Counted from the first letter of the stretch, positions 1-6,245 are shown. The stretch is DNA of 12,495 bases from Oscillospiraceae bacterium (GCA_017848205.1 JAGDDO010000070.1:1-12495), one strand, 5' to 3'. Program-made: numbers and translations. Notes: a model not told the origin generated them from the letters alone.

Positions 1-656
1 CACCGTTCGGTATCAAGGAACCAGTGCAGAAGTATAATAACAACAAGAACGATACCGAATGAGAACACTCCGTTCAGAGGATTGCTGTCGTTTCTCCATA
101 CTGCACATATGCCGAAGGAAAGACATCCTGCAACAAGCAGAAACTCGTCAAAGCCGAACTTTCTGACTTTCGGAACGAATTTCTTTATAAGCGACACCGC
201 CGCAAATCCGATAATAATGAAAACTGCCAGTTTGCTGATGCTTACGCTGGAAGCGTAATCTTTCCAGACATCACCGTTGTGAAGATCGAAAAACCGCAGT
301 CTGTTTTCCTTGTTGTAGTTGCTTATGAAAACTCCCGAACTGAAAAGCATGAAAAGCCCGATAAGCCTTGCGACCACGTTGTTTTCTGCAATGAAGGAAG
401 CAAACAGTTTAGTCACATCATTAACCGACTCCTTAAAGGTCTTTGTCGGAATGGTGTCGGTTTCCGCCTCATCTGCGTTTCCGGACTTTTCCCCTGCCGT
501 TTCTTCTGCAGCGGAAACCGTTACTGCTTCATCTGTTTCCGTGACAGAAGTTTCATTATCCTGAACTTCACCGCCTTTGACATTTCCGGCAGAATCTTTT
601 TCAAGCTCTTCTGCCTCAGGTTCTTTTTTATTTGAATCATTTATTTTTTCTGACAT
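1..656 (-). CDS. N-terminal part of a multi-pass membrane protein, unknown function (runs off window)
   Basis: Reading the minus strand from the ATG at 656-654 gives 218 codons with no stop before the window edge, so the 3' end is missing. The start is set by a GGAGG (plus-strand CCTCC at 663-667) 6 nt upstream. The protein begins MSEKINDSNKKEPEAEELEK. Residues 1 to about 70 are acidic, rich in E, D, S and T, and probably disordered in the cytoplasm. Hydrophobic stretches that look like membrane helices follow at about 93-112, 140-158, 170-187 and 196-213. I see no enzyme motif and no signal peptide of the cleavable type. An acidic tail before several helices fits a polytopic integral membrane protein, but I do not recognise the family. 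It has its own promoter and is divergent from the riboswitch-led RNA. That it is coding is well supported; its function is unknown. Confidence 0.8.
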   Translation of the reverse strand, partial: MSEKINDSNKKEPEAEELEKDSAGNVKGGEVQDNETSVTETDEAVTVSAAEETAGEKSGNADEAETDTIPTKTFKESVNDVTKLFASFIAENNVVARLIGLFMLFSSGVFISNYNKENRLRFFDLHNGDVWKDYASSVSISKLAVFIIIGFAAVSLIKKFVPKVRKFGFDEFLLVAGCLSFGICAVWRNDSNPLNGVFSFGIVLVVIILLHWFLDTER

Positions 657-673
657 GAATACCCTCCGTTTTA

Positions 674-733
674 CTTTGTCAGACAAAGGCCGTGACACTG
701 TTCCGTTACAGGATGAAACAAAGCAAAGGCCGT
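674..733. repeat. Short palindrome and 10-bp direct repeat in the membrane protein leader
   Basis: CTTTGTC (674-680) and GACAAAG (682-688) form a 7-bp inverted repeat around a single A. Overlapping it, CAAAGGCCGT occurs twice in direct orientation (684-693 and 724-733), 40 bp apart. Both lie in the predicted untranslated leader of the minus-strand membrane protein gene, so they could be an operator or a small RNA structure. Function is not shown. Confidence 0.4.
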
Positions 734-751
734 AAATCTGCACATACATCT

Positions 752-780
752 ATCATAACATATTTCATTTTGTTTTTCAA
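752..780 (-). promoter_or_regulatory. Promoter of the leftmost membrane protein gene
   Basis: On the minus strand TTGAAA (780-775) and TATGAT (757-752) are separated by exactly 17 nt, a good sigma-A type promoter. The predicted start near 745 would give a leader of about 90 nt before the ATG at 656. That leader holds the short repeats described at 674-733. Confidence 0.65.
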
Positions 781-929
781 TACTCATGATTTTACCGTCA
801 TTTTCCGTTTTTCAAAATTATAAAAAATGCAAATGTATTCTTCTTGTCATTTGTTGTGAATAGTGCATTATTAGAATCATTCCTAAATATTTATTTTATA
901 TGAACTGATTGTTTTTTATCAAAAATCTA

Positions 930-958
930 TTGACATATCAGCATTTTCATGATATACT
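930..958 (+). promoter_or_regulatory. Strong sigma-A promoter of the c-di-GMP riboswitch RNA
   Basis: A consensus -35 TTGACA (930-935) and a -10 TATACT (953-958) are 17 nt apart. This is the best promoter by eye in the window. Transcription would begin near 965, roughly 20-30 nt before the riboswitch core, so the aptamer would be the first structure in the transcript. Confidence 0.85.
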
Positions 959-980
959 ATAGTCATTGAAGGAAATGAAA

Positions 981-1105
981 CGTTTGACTAACGGCAAAGC
1001 TGCTGAAAGGCAGTGACGCAAAACTAGAGGGGCTAAACTGAACGCAATCTCACCACTCAGACGCTTCAAAGTTCAGCATTTGTCAGCCAGTTGCCTGCTT
1101 TCGGT
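981..1105 (+). promoter_or_regulatory. Cyclic-di-GMP-I (GEMM-I) riboswitch aptamer
   Basis: The conserved GEMM-I parts appear in order. GGCAA (993-997) pairs with TTGCC (1091-1095) to close the aptamer. A hairpin CTGCT/GGCAG (1000-1004/1009-1013) is capped by a GAAA tetraloop (1005-1008). GACGCAAA (1015-1022) and GGCTAA (1031-1036, the tetraloop-receptor side) follow. A variable arm closes with CTGAAC/GTTCAG (1038-1043/1071-1076), and GTCAGCCAGTTGCC ends the core at 1095. By eye, G993 aligns with G20 of the Vibrio Vc2 aptamer; a G there favours c-di-GMP, while A is typical of the cGAMP-responsive GEMM-Ib class. The family normally controls downstream genes by termination or ribosome access. 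No terminator with a U-run follows directly, and no long gene follows, so the mode of control is unclear. Confidence 0.88.
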
Positions 1106-1168
1106 TCTGGTTTCTGATCCGGTCGTACACCCGGAAAAATCAGGGGTCAGGTTTTCCTGATGTTCGGC

Positions 1169-1192
1169 ACCTTCTTCACGGGAGGAGAAGGT
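1169..1192 (+). promoter_or_regulatory. Hairpin presenting a Shine-Dalgarno sequence in its loop
   Basis: ACCTTCT (1169-1175) and AGAAGGT (1186-1192) form a perfect 7-bp stem whose 10-nt loop contains GGGAGG. The GGAGG (1181-1185) lies 9 nt before an ATG at 1195. A good ribosome binding site in a hairpin loop about 75 nt after the aptamer suggests that ribosome access could be part of the switch. This is inference. Confidence 0.4.
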
Positions 1193-1194
1193 AC

Positions 1195-1221
1195 ATGAAC
1201 AGTGACAGCTTTTTCAGGTAA
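1195..1221 (+). CDS. Possible 8-codon leader peptide MNSDSFFR
   Basis: ATG at 1195-1197 follows a well-spaced GGAGG (1181-1185), and TAA at 1219-1221 ends an ORF of eight codons. It is the only ORF in the riboswitch-led transcript with a convincing ribosome binding site. The encoded peptide has no recognisable motif. It may be a leader peptide whose translation changes the folding of the RNA (its codons overlap CTTTTTC 1209-1215, which can pair with GAAAAAG 1234-1240), or it may be chance. Confidence 0.25.
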   Translation: MNSDSFFR

Positions 1222-1581
1222 AGAGTCAGTCAGGAAAAAGGTCAAGAGCTCGGGCTTTCACCGAAAGATTACGGTTTATTTCTACCCTGGACGTTATGCC
1301 AAGGAAGTTTCGGTCCTTTAAAATAAAGTAAGCGGAAACGGTATTTCGTTTACTGACGGCCAATGCGCACCGGAGCGTACCGGGTGCGCGGCGGCTGAAA
1401 CCACGATGGCGGAGGCCATCACTTCAGATTCTCCTCTCAAACATTCAAACCACGCTAACAAAAATCTGAAGAATTCAAAACTCTTGGAAAACAAAATCGC
1501 AAAACCTTTTCTTTAAAACATTCTTAAAACAAAACTTCTGACATTTCAAAAAATTCCTTAAAATTCAAAATCCAAAAATTC

Positions 1582-1668
1582 CTGAGGGAACGCTGATCAG
1601 ACGGGAGTCGGCTTCGCCGGATCTCCGGAGGGTGAATTTGCTGTAAATCAGCGTTTCCCCAAACTCAG
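1582..1668 (+). repeat. Palindromic repeat, copy A
   Basis: GGGAACGCTGAT (1586-1597) pairs with ATCAGCGTTTCCC (1647-1659), leaving one bulged base on the 3' side, and CTGAG/CTCAG (1582-1586/1664-1668) can extend the stem. The interior holds GGCTTCGC (1610-1617) within GGAG...CTCC. Copy B at 3822-3888 has the same plan: the stem sequence differs at several positions, the single-base bulge sits at the same place, and the GGCTTCGC core is identical. This points to a dispersed palindromic repeat (REP- or MITE-like) or a mobile RNA element. No ORF lies inside. Confidence 0.6.
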
Positions 1669-1729
1669 AAAATTCATTCAACAAACCAAACATTAAAAAC
1701 TTCTTCAATTCTAATTTTCCTAATTATTC

Positions 1730-1789
1730 AAAGGGACTGCCGGTCCGGTATCAGAACGCTACGCTGATATCGGCCGGCAGTCCCTTTTT
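1730..1789 (+). terminator. Strong intrinsic terminator of the riboswitch RNA
   Basis: AAAGGGACTGCCGG (1730-1743) pairs perfectly with CCGGCAGTCCCTTT (1774-1787). The stem continues with CCGGTATCAG (1745-1754) and CTGATATCGG (1764-1773), with one G-U pair and one bulge, giving about 24 bp capped by a 9-nt loop. A run of five T follows at 1785-1789. It separates the riboswitch transcript from manA, which has its own promoter just downstream, so the riboswitch is unlikely to control manA. Confidence 0.9.
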
Positions 1790-1801
1790 GTTATGTTTAC
1801 A

Positions 1802-1830
1802 TTGACTTTTACAGTCTTTTATGGTAGAAT
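1802..1830 (+). promoter_or_regulatory. Promoter of the manA-glk operon
   Basis: TTGACT (1802-1807) and TAGAAT (1825-1830) are spaced by 17 nt, with transcription expected near 1837. The leader is only about 33 nt, so there is no room for a riboswitch here. Confidence 0.75.
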
Positions 1831-1869
1831 TATAACAGATTTTCCCCATGGAGAGGAGGCACGTATACT

Positions 1870-2823
1870 ATGACCGGACCAGTGAAACTTACAGCTGTCT
1901 GCAAGGATTATTTATGGGGCGGCACAAGGCTTCGTGATGAATTCGGCAAAAAATGCTCTCTAGACAAAGTAGCTGAAAGCTGGGAGCTTTCCTGTCACAG
2001 AGACGGCCCTTCTGTAGTTTCAGGTACAGAGCAGACGCTAAAGAATTTCATCGATGAAAACGGATGGGACATTCTCGGCACAAACTGCAGAGACATGAAG
2101 GACTTCCCTGTTCTCATCAAGCTGATCGACGCTCATGATGATCTGTCTGTTCAGGTACATCCTGACGATGCTTACGCCCGTAAGCACGAAAACGGATGCG
2201 GCAAAACTGAAATGTGGTATATCTTAGACTGCGAGGAAGGTGCTTCCCTTCTCTTCGGATTCAAAAAGAATATTACGAAAGATGAATTCCGACGCAGCGT
2301 CAAAGAAGGTACACTTCTTGAAAAAGTCAACCGTGTCCCTGTAAAAAAAGGCGACGTGTTCTTTATCACCGCAGGTACTCTCCATGCTATCGGAAAAGGT
2401 ATTCTTATTGCGGAAATACAGCAGAACTCGAACACCACATACCGCATTTATGACTACGGAAGAAAAGACAAGGACGGAAAAGAACGTGAGCTCCATATTG
2501 ACAAGGCGTGCGATGTTACAGCTCTCTGCCCGCCTGAGAACTGTCCTTCTTACTCTGCTGAAGAACATAACGGCTTCTCTTCCAGACTGCTTGCTTCCTG
2601 CAGTATTTTCACTGTTCATCTGCTGAATATACATGAAAGAGCTGAACTTAATACCGACAGCACATCTTTTGAACACCTTCTTGTTACAGAAGGCAGCGGC
2701 CGTCTTGAAGGAAAGGACTTCAGTATGGACTTTACCAAGGGCGACAGCATTTTTATACCAGCCGGTTATGGCAGATCCACCGTTACAGGTAACTGCCTTA
2801 TAATAAAAACTCGTATAGATTAA
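1870..2823 (+). CDS. manA: Mannose-6-phosphate isomerase, class I
   Basis: This zinc enzyme interconverts mannose 6-phosphate and fructose 6-phosphate in the cytoplasm, either feeding mannose into glycolysis or supplying mannose 6-phosphate for sugar nucleotides. At 317 residues it matches the short Bacillus-type enzymes. The expected metal ligands are visible: H97 in QVHPDD (95-100), E114 in GKTEMWYIL and H172 in TAGTLHAIGKG. The catalytic-region stretch IAEIQQNSNTTYRIYDYGR (about 180-198) carries the expected R192. The N-terminal KDYLWGG (12-18) is also typical. The C-terminal third is a second cupin-like half with FIPAGYG near 295-301. The start is supported by AGGAGG, with GGAGG at 1855-1859, 10 nt upstream. 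It is the first gene of an operon with the ROK kinase 20 nt downstream. No key residue is missing. Confidence 0.95.
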   Translation: MTGPVKLTAVCKDYLWGGTRLRDEFGKKCSLDKVAESWELSCHRDGPSVVSGTEQTLKNFIDENGWDILGTNCRDMKDFPVLIKLIDAHDDLSVQVHPDDAYARKHENGCGKTEMWYILDCEEGASLLFGFKKNITKDEFRRSVKEGTLLEKVNRVPVKKGDVFFITAGTLHAIGKGILIAEIQQNSNTTYRIYDYGRKDKDGKERELHIDKACDVTALCPPENCPSYSAEEHNGFSSRLLASCSIFTVHLLNIHERAELNTDSTSFEHLLVTEGSGRLEGKDFSMDFTKGDSIFIPAGYGRSTVTGNCLIIKTRID

Positions 2824-2843
2824 ATAAACGGAGGAAATTTTAA

Positions 2844-3806
2844 ATGAAGTATTACGTAGGTATTGACCTCGGCGGCACAAACATATCTGCCGGTGTTGTC
2901 AACGAAAACTATGAGATCATCGCAAAGGCATCAACAAAGACAAACTGTCCGCGTCCTGCATCTGAGATCGGTGAAGATATGGCCAAGACAGCTATTGAAG
3001 CTGTTAAGAAGGCTGAACTTTCAATGGATCAGATCGAATGGGTGGGTATAGGAACACCAGGTATCGCTGACAACGCTAACGGCGTTATCGTATACTCAAA
3101 CAACCTCGGATTTGACAATGTTCCTATGGCAGATTACATTCACAAGTTCATTGACAAGCCTGTATTTATCGAAAATGACGCAAACGCAGCTGCTTACGGT
3201 GAATTCGTTGCCGGCGCTGCAAAGAAGGCAAACAACGCTATCTGCATTACACTCGGAACAGGTGTAGGCGGCGGCATTATCATCGACGGCAAGATCTACT
3301 CAGGATCAAACAATGCCGGTGCTGAACTCGGCCACATCGTTATCGATCCTGCAGGTCCTCAGTGTACATGCGGACGTAAGGGATGTTTTGAAGTATTCTC
3401 ATCTGCTACAGGTCTTATCAGAATGTCCAAGGAAGCTATGGAAGTCGACAAGGACAGCATAATGTGGAAGCTTTCAGCAGAAAAGAACGGCAAGGTAACT
3501 GCAAGAACTCCTTTCGACGCTATGCGTGCAGGTGACAAGTCTGCTAAGGAAGTTGTAGACAAGTACATCACATACCTTGCAGCCGGTATCACAAACATCA
3601 TCAACATCTTCCAGCCTGATATTCTCTGCATCGGCGGCGGCGTATGCAATGAAGGTGATCCTCTCCTCCTCCCTGTAAAGGAACTCGTTAAGAAGGAAGT
3701 TTACACAAGATCACTTGCAAAGAATACAGAGATCGTTATTGCTGAACTCGGAAACGACGCCGGCATCATCGGTGCTGCATTCCTCGGAAACGCAGTAGCA
3801 AAGTAA
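2844..3806 (+). CDS. glk: ROK-family glucokinase
   Basis: A 320-residue cytoplasmic sugar kinase that most likely phosphorylates glucose with ATP to glucose 6-phosphate. The N-terminal phosphate-binding motif is GIDLGGTN (6-13). The sugar-binding and catalytic region is ENDANAAAYGE (110-120) with D112 as the expected base. The second nucleotide motif LGTGVGGG lies at 137-144, followed by GAELGHI (159-165). The ROK zinc site is intact: H164 with C174, C176 and C181 in CTCGRKGCFE. The GGAGG at 2830-2834 is 9 nt before the ATG, 20 nt after the manA stop, so the two genes are almost certainly co-transcribed. Bacterial ROK kinases vary in specificity, so mannose, fructose or allose kinase activity is possible; close resemblance to Gram-positive GlkA-type enzymes favours glucose. 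Several Gly and Ala codons look chosen for high expression compared with manA. Confidence 0.92.
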   Translation: MKYYVGIDLGGTNISAGVVNENYEIIAKASTKTNCPRPASEIGEDMAKTAIEAVKKAELSMDQIEWVGIGTPGIADNANGVIVYSNNLGFDNVPMADYIHKFIDKPVFIENDANAAAYGEFVAGAAKKANNAICITLGTGVGGGIIIDGKIYSGSNNAGAELGHIVIDPAGPQCTCGRKGCFEVFSSATGLIRMSKEAMEVDKDSIMWKLSAEKNGKVTARTPFDAMRAGDKSAKEVVDKYITYLAAGITNIINIFQPDILCIGGGVCNEGDPLLLPVKELVKKEVYTRSLAKNTEIVIAELGNDAGIIGAAFLGNAVAK

Positions 3807-3821
3807 AACTTAAATAAATAA

Positions 3822-3888
3822 GGAAACACTGATTTGACCGGAAAATGCGGGGCTTCGCTCTGTGCTCCATGCTAAATTAGTGATTTCG
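3822..3888 (+). repeat. Palindromic repeat, copy B
   Basis: GAAACACTGATTT (3823-3835) pairs with AAATTAGTGATTTC (3874-3887), with one bulged A on the 3' side (3883) and one G-U pair. The interior contains GGCTTCGC (3851-3858), then CTCC (3865-3868). The arrangement and bulge position match copy A at 1582-1668 despite many substitutions in the stem, several of which keep the pairing (for example G-C replaced by A-T). It lies between the glk stop and the operon terminator, so it would be transcribed as part of the manA-glk 3' end. Confidence 0.6.
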
Positions 3889-3893
3889 TAAGC

Positions 3894-3928
3894 AAGGATA
3901 CGGCACTAAACTGTCGTATCCTTTTTTT
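3894..3928 (+). terminator. Terminator of the manA-glk operon
   Basis: AAGGATACGGCA (3894-3905) pairs with TGTCGTATCCTT (3912-3923), 12 bp with one G-U pair and a 6-nt loop, followed by a run of seven T ending at 3928. It lies 88 nt after the glk stop, after repeat B. Confidence 0.9.
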
Positions 3929-3972
3929 CATGAAAATATCATATATTATTTTTAAGCTTAATAAGCATCACA

Positions 3973-4017
3973 GTAAAAAACAACTCCCGTTTCAGATTTG
4001 ATTCCGAAACGGGAGTT
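3973..4017 (-). terminator. Terminator of the FDPY-repeat protein gene
   Basis: AACTCCCGTTTC (3982-3993) and GAAACGGGAGTT (4006-4017) form a perfect 12-bp stem. On the minus strand it is followed by GTTTTTT (plus-strand A-run at 3975-3980), so it ends transcription from the 733-codon gene, whose stop is about 26 nt upstream. On the plus strand there is only a weak T-rich tail. Confidence 0.85.
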
Positions 4018-4043
4018 TATTTACAAATTAGTATTAACTAAAA

Positions 4044-6245
4044 TTACTTTCCTCTTCTGCCGTTCTTGATCTCATTAGGATTAAATCCTCTTGAAATAAG
4101 ATCTTTCTTGAACTTAGCATCGATCTTTGCAAGCTGCTTTGCTTCTCTTGCTGAGATAGGACGCTTAGGAACATTTGATGAAGCGGACTGTGAAGGAGCG
4201 CTCTGGTGAAGAACCTTGCTTGATGACGGAACATATGCTACGAAATCAGGTACGAGTTCTTCCTTTTCAGGCATCTGGTTATTTGCAGCCTGTGTATTTC
4301 CAACATCTGCGCCGAGCTGGCGGAGAGCTTCTTCGATAGAATCAGCTGTACCAGTATGTGCGCCAAAGACTGACTGCTTAGGAGCCGGCTTAGGAGCTGG
4401 TGCAGGAGCTGCAGGTCTTGCCTGTGAAGCAGCACCGTAACCCTGAGGCATCTGGAATCCGCTGTTCTGCGGCTGAGCGTATGGGTTCTGAGGCTGTGTA
4501 AACTGCGGCTGTGCATATGGATTCTGCGAAGCAGAACCGAAGCTGTTCACTGCAGACTGTGAAGGAGCAGTACCAAAACCGTTCATTGCCGGCTGTGAAG
4601 GAGCTGCATTACCGAATCCTGACATAGTCGCTGCAGAAGGAGTCTGTACAGAATCGAAACCACTCATGATAGATTCTGTCTGGCTGTAATCTGCTGCAGC
4701 AGAAGACTGTGTGAATGAAGACGGAACGCCTGGTGAAGCAAGTTCATCCATAGCTGCTGAAGTCTGAGCCTTGCTGAAGTTATTTACATTCTGTGAAACG
4801 TAGTTGTTGCCTGACGGCTGGTAAACAGGAACGTTAGGAACTACGAATTCATCATTTGCAGATTCTGAAATATTGAGTGAACCGAATTCTGTTACTGCGG
4901 AATTTACAGATGAAGCACCTGCATATTCAGCACCGATAACAGGAATGTTGTCTGAGAAGAATGATGAAGCATCTGCCTTGGCTGCTGATGTAACAGGAGC
5001 TGCAGGAGAAGCTGCCTCTGCTTTCTGCTGTGTTGCCTGTTCAGCAAGCTGTGATCCGATGCTGAACTGTGAAAGAATATCATCTGTAGCACTTACAATG
5101 TTCTGAGCTGTAACTGAATCAGAAGCAGACGGAGCTGATACTGTTTCCGGTACAGGCTGAGGCTTTACAAGGAACTGTGAAAGGAAATCATCATCAGATG
5201 CTGACGGAGCAGAAGGTGCAGACGAAGCTGTACTCTGAACAGGTGAGCTTACTGATGCAGCGCCTGTGTATTCCTGGAATACAGGTGTCGGTTCTTCCGG
5301 CTTTGTTTCCTGAGCAGGAGCTGATGAGATCTCATCAAACTGCAGGCTGTTAGCCTGTGCAGCATTGTTCTGTGTAAACGGGTCAAATGTATTCTGTGGC
5401 TGTGAATATGCGTAAGGATCAAACGGTGCCTGCGGAGCACTTACTGCTGGCTTCTGAGCAGCCGGTGCGCTCTGGGCATACGGATCGAACATATTCTGCG
5501 GAGCTGTAACTGTCGGTGCAGGCTGTCCGCTCTGTGCGTAAGGATCGAACATTGAAGCAGGTACACTTGCTGCAGGAGTCTGAGCGTAAGGATCAAACAT
5601 ATTCTGCGGTGCACTTGCTGCAGGTGTGCTCTGAGCATATGGATCAAACATATTCTGCGGAGCTGTAACTGCCGGTGAAGGAGCCTGCTGTGCATAAGGG
5701 TCAAACATGTTCTGCGGAGCTGTAAAGCTCTGTGCAGGAGCACTCTGTGAATACGGATCAAACGGTGCCTGTGGTGCGCTTACTGCAGGAGCAGGACTCT
5801 GTGTACTCTGTGAACCGCCGTATGATGTAAATACAGGCTGGCCAGGCTGTGGCTTTTCACCAGGAATAGCATCACGGAGCATCTGAAGTGATCTTGATGT
5901 AGCTTCATCATTTCTGCTTGCTTTCTTTGCAGATTCTTCAGCTTCTCTGTTCAGTAAATATTCTTCATATGTAGCTTCTCTAACAATACCCTGTTTCTTA
6001 GCTTTCTGATAACGTTTCTTTTCTTCCTTTGCAATACGAAGTTCTTCCTTATTGCTTTCGCGGATCATTTTCGTTGCAAATACTTCTTTGCATCGCTCAC
6101 AGGTAAGATCAGTGATGTCTTTGAGTTCGCCTTCTCTTGAATACCATGAGCCTCCTGCAAGTTTCATTCGGCATCCGGTATATTTTCCGTTGTCTGTGCC
6201 GTGCATTGCGTTGTCTTTAGTGTTGCGGATTAACGATATCGGCAT
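4044..6245 (-). CDS. Low-complexity FDPY-repeat protein with a Cys-containing N-terminal domain, unknown function
   Basis: The 733-residue product has no signal peptide and no membrane segment, so it is probably cytoplasmic. Residues 1 to about 60 look folded, with C25 and a C49-x-x-C52 pair (TCERCKEVF), possibly a zinc-ribbon-like site together with H15. Residues 61-110 are highly charged (KEELRIAKEEKKRYQKAKK) and helix-prone. Residues about 130-690 are Pro, Ala, Gln and Ser rich and likely disordered; eight FDP(Y/F) motifs start at about 162, 181, 200, 217, 233, 253, 275 and 287, many preceded by APQNM. Later segments repeat SxxxxFG and NPYAQPQ patterns. A basic C-terminal segment (694-733, KRPISAREAKQLAKIDAKF) ends the protein. 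The start is supported by GGGAGG 8 nt upstream. It is a single-gene unit with its own promoter and terminator. I do not recognise a family; it could be a scaffold or adaptor that presents repeated short binding motifs. Confidence 0.85.
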   Translation of the reverse strand: MPISLIRNTKDNAMHGTDNGKYTGCRMKLAGGSWYSREGELKDITDLTCERCKEVFATKMIRESNKEELRIAKEEKKRYQKAKKQGIVREATYEEYLLNREAEESAKKASRNDEATSRSLQMLRDAIPGEKPQPGQPVFTSYGGSQSTQSPAPAVSAPQAPFDPYSQSAPAQSFTAPQNMFDPYAQQAPSPAVTAPQNMFDPYAQSTPAASAPQNMFDPYAQTPAASVPASMFDPYAQSGQPAPTVTAPQNMFDPYAQSAPAAQKPAVSAPQAPFDPYAYSQPQNTFDPFTQNNAAQANSLQFDEISSAPAQETKPEEPTPVFQEYTGAASVSSPVQSTASSAPSAPSASDDDFLSQFLVKPQPVPETVSAPSASDSVTAQNIVSATDDILSQFSIGSQLAEQATQQKAEAASPAAPVTSAAKADASSFFSDNIPVIGAEYAGASSVNSAVTEFGSLNISESANDEFVVPNVPVYQPSGNNYVSQNVNNFSKAQTSAAMDELASPGVPSSFTQSSAAADYSQTESIMSGFDSVQTPSAATMSGFGNAAPSQPAMNGFGTAPSQSAVNSFGSASQNPYAQPQFTQPQNPYAQPQNSGFQMPQGYGAASQARPAAPAPAPKPAPKQSVFGAHTGTADSIEEALRQLGADVGNTQAANNQMPEKEELVPDFVAYVPSSSKVLHQSAPSQSASSNVPKRPISAREAKQLAKIDAKFKKDLISRGFNPNEIKNGRRGK
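5376..5762 (-). repeat. Coding tandem repeats giving eight FDP(Y/F) motifs
   Basis: Residues 162-290 of the 733-residue protein repeat a unit of about 13-22 residues built around (A)PQNMFDPYAQ. Unit lengths vary, and the codons for FDPYAQ vary between copies (for example GGATCAAACAT against GGATCGAACAT on the plus strand), so the array is not a recent exact duplication. Confidence 0.8.

Larger units (their letters stand above)
965..1789 (+). ncRNA. Putative c-di-GMP-controlled long structured noncoding RNA
   Basis: A strong promoter (930-958), a c-di-GMP-I aptamer and a strong terminator (1730-1789) define a transcript of about 825 nt. Frames downstream of the aptamer hold only tiny ORFs: 8 codons at 1195 and 36 weakly placed codons at 1406. 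Several local stems are visible: CTGAT+CCGG (1114-1122) with CCGG+ATCAG (1131-1143); TTTTCCTGA (1152-1160) with TCAGGAAAA (1230-1238); AGTAAGCG with CGTTTACT near 1328-1355; GCGCACCGG with CCGGGTGCGC near 1366-1390 (one bulge); and GATGGC/GCCATC with a GGAG loop (1405-1420). The stretch 1441-1580 has only seven G in 140 nt. The palindromic repeat at 1582-1668 and then the terminator complete it. I recognise no known large RNA (not RNase P, tmRNA, SRP or a group II domain V). The unit is seen in sequence; noncoding status and function are inferred. Confidence 0.55.

Noticed and set aside
279..635. Plus-strand ORFs of 118 and 81 codons near the left end
   Set aside because: They lie antisense to the 218-codon minus-strand membrane protein frame, which has a good GGAGG, a promoter and plausible helices; neither plus-strand ORF has a ribosome site.
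1081..1110. Possible cobalamin riboswitch box (TCAGCCAGTTGCCTGC)
   Set aside because: The stretch is explained by the 3' conserved part of the c-di-GMP-I aptamer, and no other cobalamin-aptamer elements are present.
1406..1516. 36-codon ORF beginning MAEAITSDSP inside the riboswitch-led RNA
   Set aside because: No ribosome binding site at proper distance, its start codon lies in a perfect GATGGC/GCCATC hairpin, and most of it is the G-poor A-rich tract.
965..1789. Group I or group II intron, RNase P, tmRNA or SRP RNA
   Set aside because: I could not find a domain V hairpin, a recognisable P7 core, the conserved RNase P P4 strands, a tmRNA tag ORF or an SRP apical loop.
2172..2880. Antisense ORFs of 91 and 218 codons over manA
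   Set aside because: manA is unambiguous by its conserved motifs; the antisense frames show no domain, promoter or ribosome site.
4216..5440. Several ORFs in other frames over the FDPY protein gene
   Set aside because: They are products of the repetitive, low-complexity sequence of the real gene and lack ribosome sites.
5376..5762. CRISPR-like array
   Set aside because: The periodicity is in a protein-coding frame, with uneven spacing and synonymous variation between repeats, so it is a coding repeat.
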